From: an uncultured Bacteroidales bacterium
GTDB lineage: Bacteria; Bacteroidota; Bacteroidia; Bacteroidales; Bacteroidaceae
Length of the DNA: 46,729 nt
Direction: 5' to 3'
Assembly: GCA_902779165.1 (NCBI GenBank)
Contig: CACZAN010000028.1
Coordinates: 1 to 46,729 of the forward strand
Below are positions 44,263-46,729 of the stretch, piece by piece. A program made the translations under genes and the position numbers. The notes under the pieces were generated by a model, which worked only from the letters and a program-made list of their open reading frames with translations, had not been told where the DNA came from and did no database searches. Position 1 is the first letter of the stretch; each line of letters starts with the position of its first letter.

Positions 44263-44841
44263 CGACAAATATATGAGAAAAGGATGAAAAAGAGAATAAA
44301 AATGAGGATTAGGTAGTGAAATATTTAATATCCTACACCTAACCCTCTATTTTGCCACTCACGTGGCTGCTACGGTTTTTCTCATGGTAGGTTAAGGGTT
44401 ATCCCGGTAACACTCGCTGGGAGTAACTGCGTTTCATTTACACATTGACCATTTAGGTCATCGGCTTAACATAATTATTAACATTATAGAGACTTTTTGC
44501 TTTTTTTCTGAGACTCATCACGAGCTTTACCCCCATGCGGGAACGAACACAACGAGGAGCAGCTTCTACGCTGCCCTCGCCAGTAGATGTCGTTGTGTTC
44601 TTTTCATTAGTTTTCTCTGAATATTGTTGTGGTTATGCATTAATTTCGGCGGCAAAGGTAGTGCATTATTTTAAAATATTATATTCCTTTTCGTACAAAA
44701 ACATTCCTTTTTGTACAAATACATTGCCAAAATACCACTGAAAAAAGTGTCTAAACGCCACTATTGGTACCGAAATGGATTTCTAAGGGCACACGTATAT
44801 TAAAAAAATAGTCTATTTTTGCATTTTTCTTGCGAAATCCT

Positions 44842-44871
44842 TTTGAGTATGTCTCTTTTTTCATACTTTTG
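44842..44871 (+). promoter_or_regulatory. Promoter of the AraC-type gene, nearly leaderless
   Basis: TTTG (44842-44845), an 18-nt spacer and TACTTTTG at 44864-44871 match the consensus. The ATG at 44880 is only 8 nt past the -7 box, so the transcript should have almost no leader. TCATAC/GTATGA (44861-44866 and 44878-44883) form a short inverted repeat over the -7 box and start codon. Confidence 0.7.
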
Positions 44872-44879
44872 CAGCCGGT

Positions 44880-45971
44880 ATGACACAAAACGAGCTAATA
44901 TATTGGTACGGCATCTCCGCTACCGCTTACGTTGTCACCTGTTGGATGTTTGCCGTCATCAGGTGGTTCCACACTTGTTGTGCACCCAAAGAGAGCTGTT
45001 CGTCGCTCTGGCCCGACCGCAAATTGCAGGTCGCTTTCTTCTGTATGGCCACGGTTTTAGTGCCCTACATCTACAATCCAGCGAGCGAAACGGCCTGGAA
45101 CCTGTGGAAATCCTACTTCCCCGGCACCTATTATTTCTATTCCGGAGCCCTCCTCTTCTGCTTCTTCGGCTCCGTGAGGCAATGGAACCGATGGCGAACC
45201 GACACCTGGATAGCAGGAATGCTGACCATCATCATCATGGCACCACTGGTGATCGACGCCTGGTTGCCTGGAGGACTGATGAAGCCCAGCAGCATCAGGA
45301 TATGGAATATTGTCGTGGCCGTAGTCAGTGTCGGCATGATGGGATATTGTGGTCTTGCGATGTGGCAGGTAGGCCATTGGATGCGCGAGGTGCAGGATGA
45401 TTATTTCTCCAATCCCGACGACTACCCCTATGACTACGCCCGGCGAGTATGGCTCATGCCCGTCATCCTCACCCCGCTGTTGTGGACGGGTTATATTCTT
45501 GACAGCCCGAAAGTTATGGCAGTTCTCAACCTGCTGCTCGCCATCTTCAACGTCGTGCTGCTGATTATCGCTATGCCCCCCTGGCGCCGTACGGTCTTCG
45601 CCCTCGATGTGAAGTCCGCCGATCAGGACGAGGAGGCAGAAGACAGCTGGCACGACGAGCAGGCCGAAGAACGAGCCCGCAAGATTGGCGGAGAGATCGA
45701 AGCCTTTGTCCGCGAAGGACGAGGATACCTCGACCCACACCTCAAAATCGACCACGTCGTAGAGCACTGCAGCTACAGCCGCACCTACGTCTCCCACGTC
45801 TTCAAGACCCGTTTCGGCGGCTTCTCGCGCTACGTCAATCGCCTCCGTCTCGAACACTACGACCGCTATCTCCAGCAGCACCCGGGAGTCACCAAGGACA
45901 CAGCCGCCCAAGAAAGCGGATTCAGCTCATACACCGCTTATTATAAAGTCAAGGACAGGCTAAGAGAATAA
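44880..45971 (+). CDS. Membrane-anchored AraC-family transcriptional regulator
   Basis: A 363-residue protein. The first 240 residues contain about seven hydrophobic segments (near 8-28, 48-65, 85-105, 115-138, 143-165, 195-213 and 216-236). A charged cytoplasmic linker (about 245-270, rich in Asp, Glu and Arg) leads to an AraC-type helix-turn-helix at about 282-360 (HVVEHCSYSRTYVSHVFKTRFGGFSRYVNRLRL, then DTAAQESGFSSYTAYYKVKDRL). Proteins of this layout are common in Prevotella and Bacteroides and presumably sense a membrane or periplasmic signal. It stands alone; its targets are not evident, though the C10 protease is its divergent neighbour. Confidence 0.88.
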   Translation: MTQNELIYWYGISATAYVVTCWMFAVIRWFHTCCAPKESCSSLWPDRKLQVAFFCMATVLVPYIYNPASETAWNLWKSYFPGTYYFYSGALLFCFFGSVRQWNRWRTDTWIAGMLTIIIMAPLVIDAWLPGGLMKPSSIRIWNIVVAVVSVGMMGYCGLAMWQVGHWMREVQDDYFSNPDDYPYDYARRVWLMPVILTPLLWTGYILDSPKVMAVLNLLLAIFNVVLLIIAMPPWRRTVFALDVKSADQDEEAEDSWHDEQAEERARKIGGEIEAFVREGRGYLDPHLKIDHVVEHCSYSRTYVSHVFKTRFGGFSRYVNRLRLEHYDRYLQQHPGVTKDTAAQESGFSSYTAYYKVKDRLRE

Positions 45972-46234
45972 CCGCCCCTTGGGCCTGATGCTGGTTTTTT
46001 CGTTGTTTTCTGCCCGCAAGGATACCATTTTTTCTCCGAAATACCGCCCTTTTTCCCCGAAAAATATTCATTATTTTACGATAGAGTAGATGGCGCTGGG
46101 CGATGATGTAATGCGTCAGCTGCACTCTGACAAGACAGCCAACATAATCCACATGGATGATAAAACATTGAAAAACAAGGGATAAGAAGATCCGGACTTA
46201 TTCGGAAGTAAGTGTCTTGCCCTGAAAAAAGTTG

Positions 46235-46416
46235 AATGGTGTCATGGGTGTCACGTGTCATGAGTGTCATTAAGGATTTCTGATTGGAGGGGGTCATTTT
46301 ACTCCATAAAGAATAGTATATATAATATATATTATATATACTATTCTTTATGAGGTTCAAACGCATCCAAAAACCTTAATGACACTCATGACACGTGACA
46401 CCTAATGACACCCATT
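46235..46416. repeat. Nested inverted repeat with perfect 48-bp central palindrome
   Basis: Outer arms of 29 nt at 46247-46275 and 46374-46402 are perfect inverted copies, and similarity continues outward to 46235 and 46416 with small gaps. Each arm carries four TGTCA units spaced 9, 7 and 9 nt (at 46240, 46249, 46256, 46265; mirrored at 46380-46409). Between them, 46305-46352 is a perfect palindrome with 24-bp arms and no loop, starting CATAAAGAATAGTATATA. The 29-nt and 21-nt spacers between outer and inner repeats are unrelated to each other. Confidence 0.95.
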
Positions 46417-46503
46417 CGCGATAAAACATAGAAAATCAACGATTTAAGCACAATTTTTGAAAAATAATTGCCAAAACATTCGTGAACCGCAATGGAAATG
46501 TCG

Positions 46504-46511
46504 TATCTTTG
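46504..46511 (+). promoter_or_regulatory. -7 box facing the terminal hairpin array
   Basis: TATCTTTG, followed by CAGCG, matches TAnnTTTG and points toward the hairpin modules and the window end. No coding sequence follows in the window. A -33 element is not evident. Confidence 0.45.
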
Positions 46512-46527
46512 CAGCGTTAAAAATGGG

Positions 46528-46632
46528 AACACGGCAAAGCCGTGTTTAAGGTTTAAATTCAAGTTTCGCTTGTGATGCCGTAGGCATCTGACAATGGTTC
46601 TTCAGGTATGAAGCGACCAGAGGTCGAGCGGC
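46528..46632. repeat. Hairpin-module repeat array, right end
   Basis: Consecutive short stems: AACACGGC/GCCGTGTT (46528-46546, loop AAA), GATGCC/GGCATC (46574-46588, loop GTA), CTTCA/TGAAG (46600-46613) and CGACC/GGTCG (46614-46626, loop AGA), leading directly into the terminal repeat. The CTTCA and CGACC modules also occur near the left end of the window. Confidence 0.8.
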
Positions 46633-46729
46633 CAGCCATTTCAATGGCTGGTAATGAGGATGTTGACGGATAGCGTGCCGTAGGTACGCGACAGGGATTT
46701 GATGTCGCGTACCTAAAGGCACGCTTTTT
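46633..46729. repeat. Terminal dispersed repeat, right copy
   Basis: Same 97 nt as 1-97 in the same orientation, with one mismatch, and ending at the last base of the window. It contains the CAGCCATT/AATGGCTG hairpin (46633-46650), the long stem (46673-46724) and the T-run. Confidence 0.9.

Larger units (their letters stand above)
44224..44879. other. 656-nt intergenic region with RNA-like structure
   Basis: No gene is supported. The protease side holds its -7 box (44255-44262). Small stems are seen at 44356-44369 (GCCAC/GTGGC) and near 44449-44463 (TGACC/GGTCA). A nested hairpin at 44545-44600 has perfect 11-bp outer arms GAACACAACGA/TCGTTGTGTTC enclosing GCAGC/GCTGC and is followed by TTTTC. 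The far end is AT-rich and carries the promoter of the AraC-type gene. Confidence 0.55.
45972..46527. other. Gene-free region after the AraC-type gene
   Basis: No open frame here is convincing. The region holds the nested inverted repeat at 46235-46416, described separately, then an AT-rich stretch ending with the -7-like box at 46504-46511. TTTTTT at about 45996 follows a weak GC-rich segment and might serve as terminator for the AraC-type gene. Confidence 0.6.

Noticed and set aside
44535-44741. 68-codon plus-strand frame upstream of the AraC-type gene
   Set aside because: It crosses the nested hairpin and AT-rich spacer, with no promoter spacing or recognisable composition.
46305-46352. 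Palindrome as a simple terminator of the AraC-type gene
   Set aside because: It lies over 330 nt after the stop codon, is AT-rich with no loop, and has a second perfect inverted repeat around it, which a terminator would not need.

Overview
The window looks like a piece of a Prevotella-like (Bacteroidota, Bacteroidales) chromosome. The evidence is two SusC/SusD pairs with Bacteroidota-type lipoprotein signals, a C10 (streptopain-type) protease, GyrA with Bacteroidales-style downstream TPR genes, -7 promoter boxes of the TAnnTTTG type in front of many genes, tRNAs without encoded CCA, and very GC-rich codon use in abundant surface-protein genes against AT-rich spacers. Presence of gyrA, SRP RNA and tRNAs argues for chromosome rather than plasmid. 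Nothing looks like a prophage, integrase, insertion sequence or CRISPR array.

Layout. 1-354: part of a dispersed repeat built from many short hairpins; the same 97-nt piece (one mismatch) closes the window at 46633-46729, so the window is probably a contig broken at a repeat family. 727-18568: one rightward seven-gene operon (fasciclin lipoprotein, SusC, SusD, fasciclin lipoprotein, fasciclin lipoprotein, SusC, SusD) of about 18 kb, with a promoter near 592-623 and a terminator at 18601-18636. No hydrolase, sigma factor or sensor is linked to it, so its ligand is unknown. 18739-19029: tRNA-Ser(GGA), small SRP RNA, tRNA-Thr(TGT). 19186-23391: a His-rich COG0523 metal GTPase, a Tyr/Gly/Ser-rich exported protein and a FadL-type outer-membrane protein. 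23495-26194 (leftward): a large secreted multidomain protein with a HEGAH motif and a C-terminal sorting-like tail.

26561-34670 (leftward): an apparent operon of a TPR protein, a double sensor kinase, a LuxR-type response regulator and a UvrD/PcrA helicase, with tight or overlapping junctions. The kinase gene carries four tandem 22-bp palindromic repeats inside its ATP lid, and a perfect 13-bp inverted repeat brackets the promoter -7 box. 34779-38647 (leftward): gyrA followed by a TPR gene related to the one at 33459-34670. 39088-40581: CstA-type transporter. 40782-44223 (leftward): C10 protease followed 4 nt later by a 62-codon gene for a small GG-containing peptide. 44880-45971: membrane-anchored AraC-type regulator. 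45972-46729: no gene, but a nested inverted repeat (29-bp outer arms around a perfect 48-bp palindrome), then a promoter-like box leading into the terminal hairpin array.

The strongest candidates for something undescribed are the modular hairpin array with covarying stems at both window ends, the nested palindrome at 46235-46416, the palindromic repeats inside the kinase gene, and the protease/small-peptide pair. All functional readings come from sequence alone; no database search was run.
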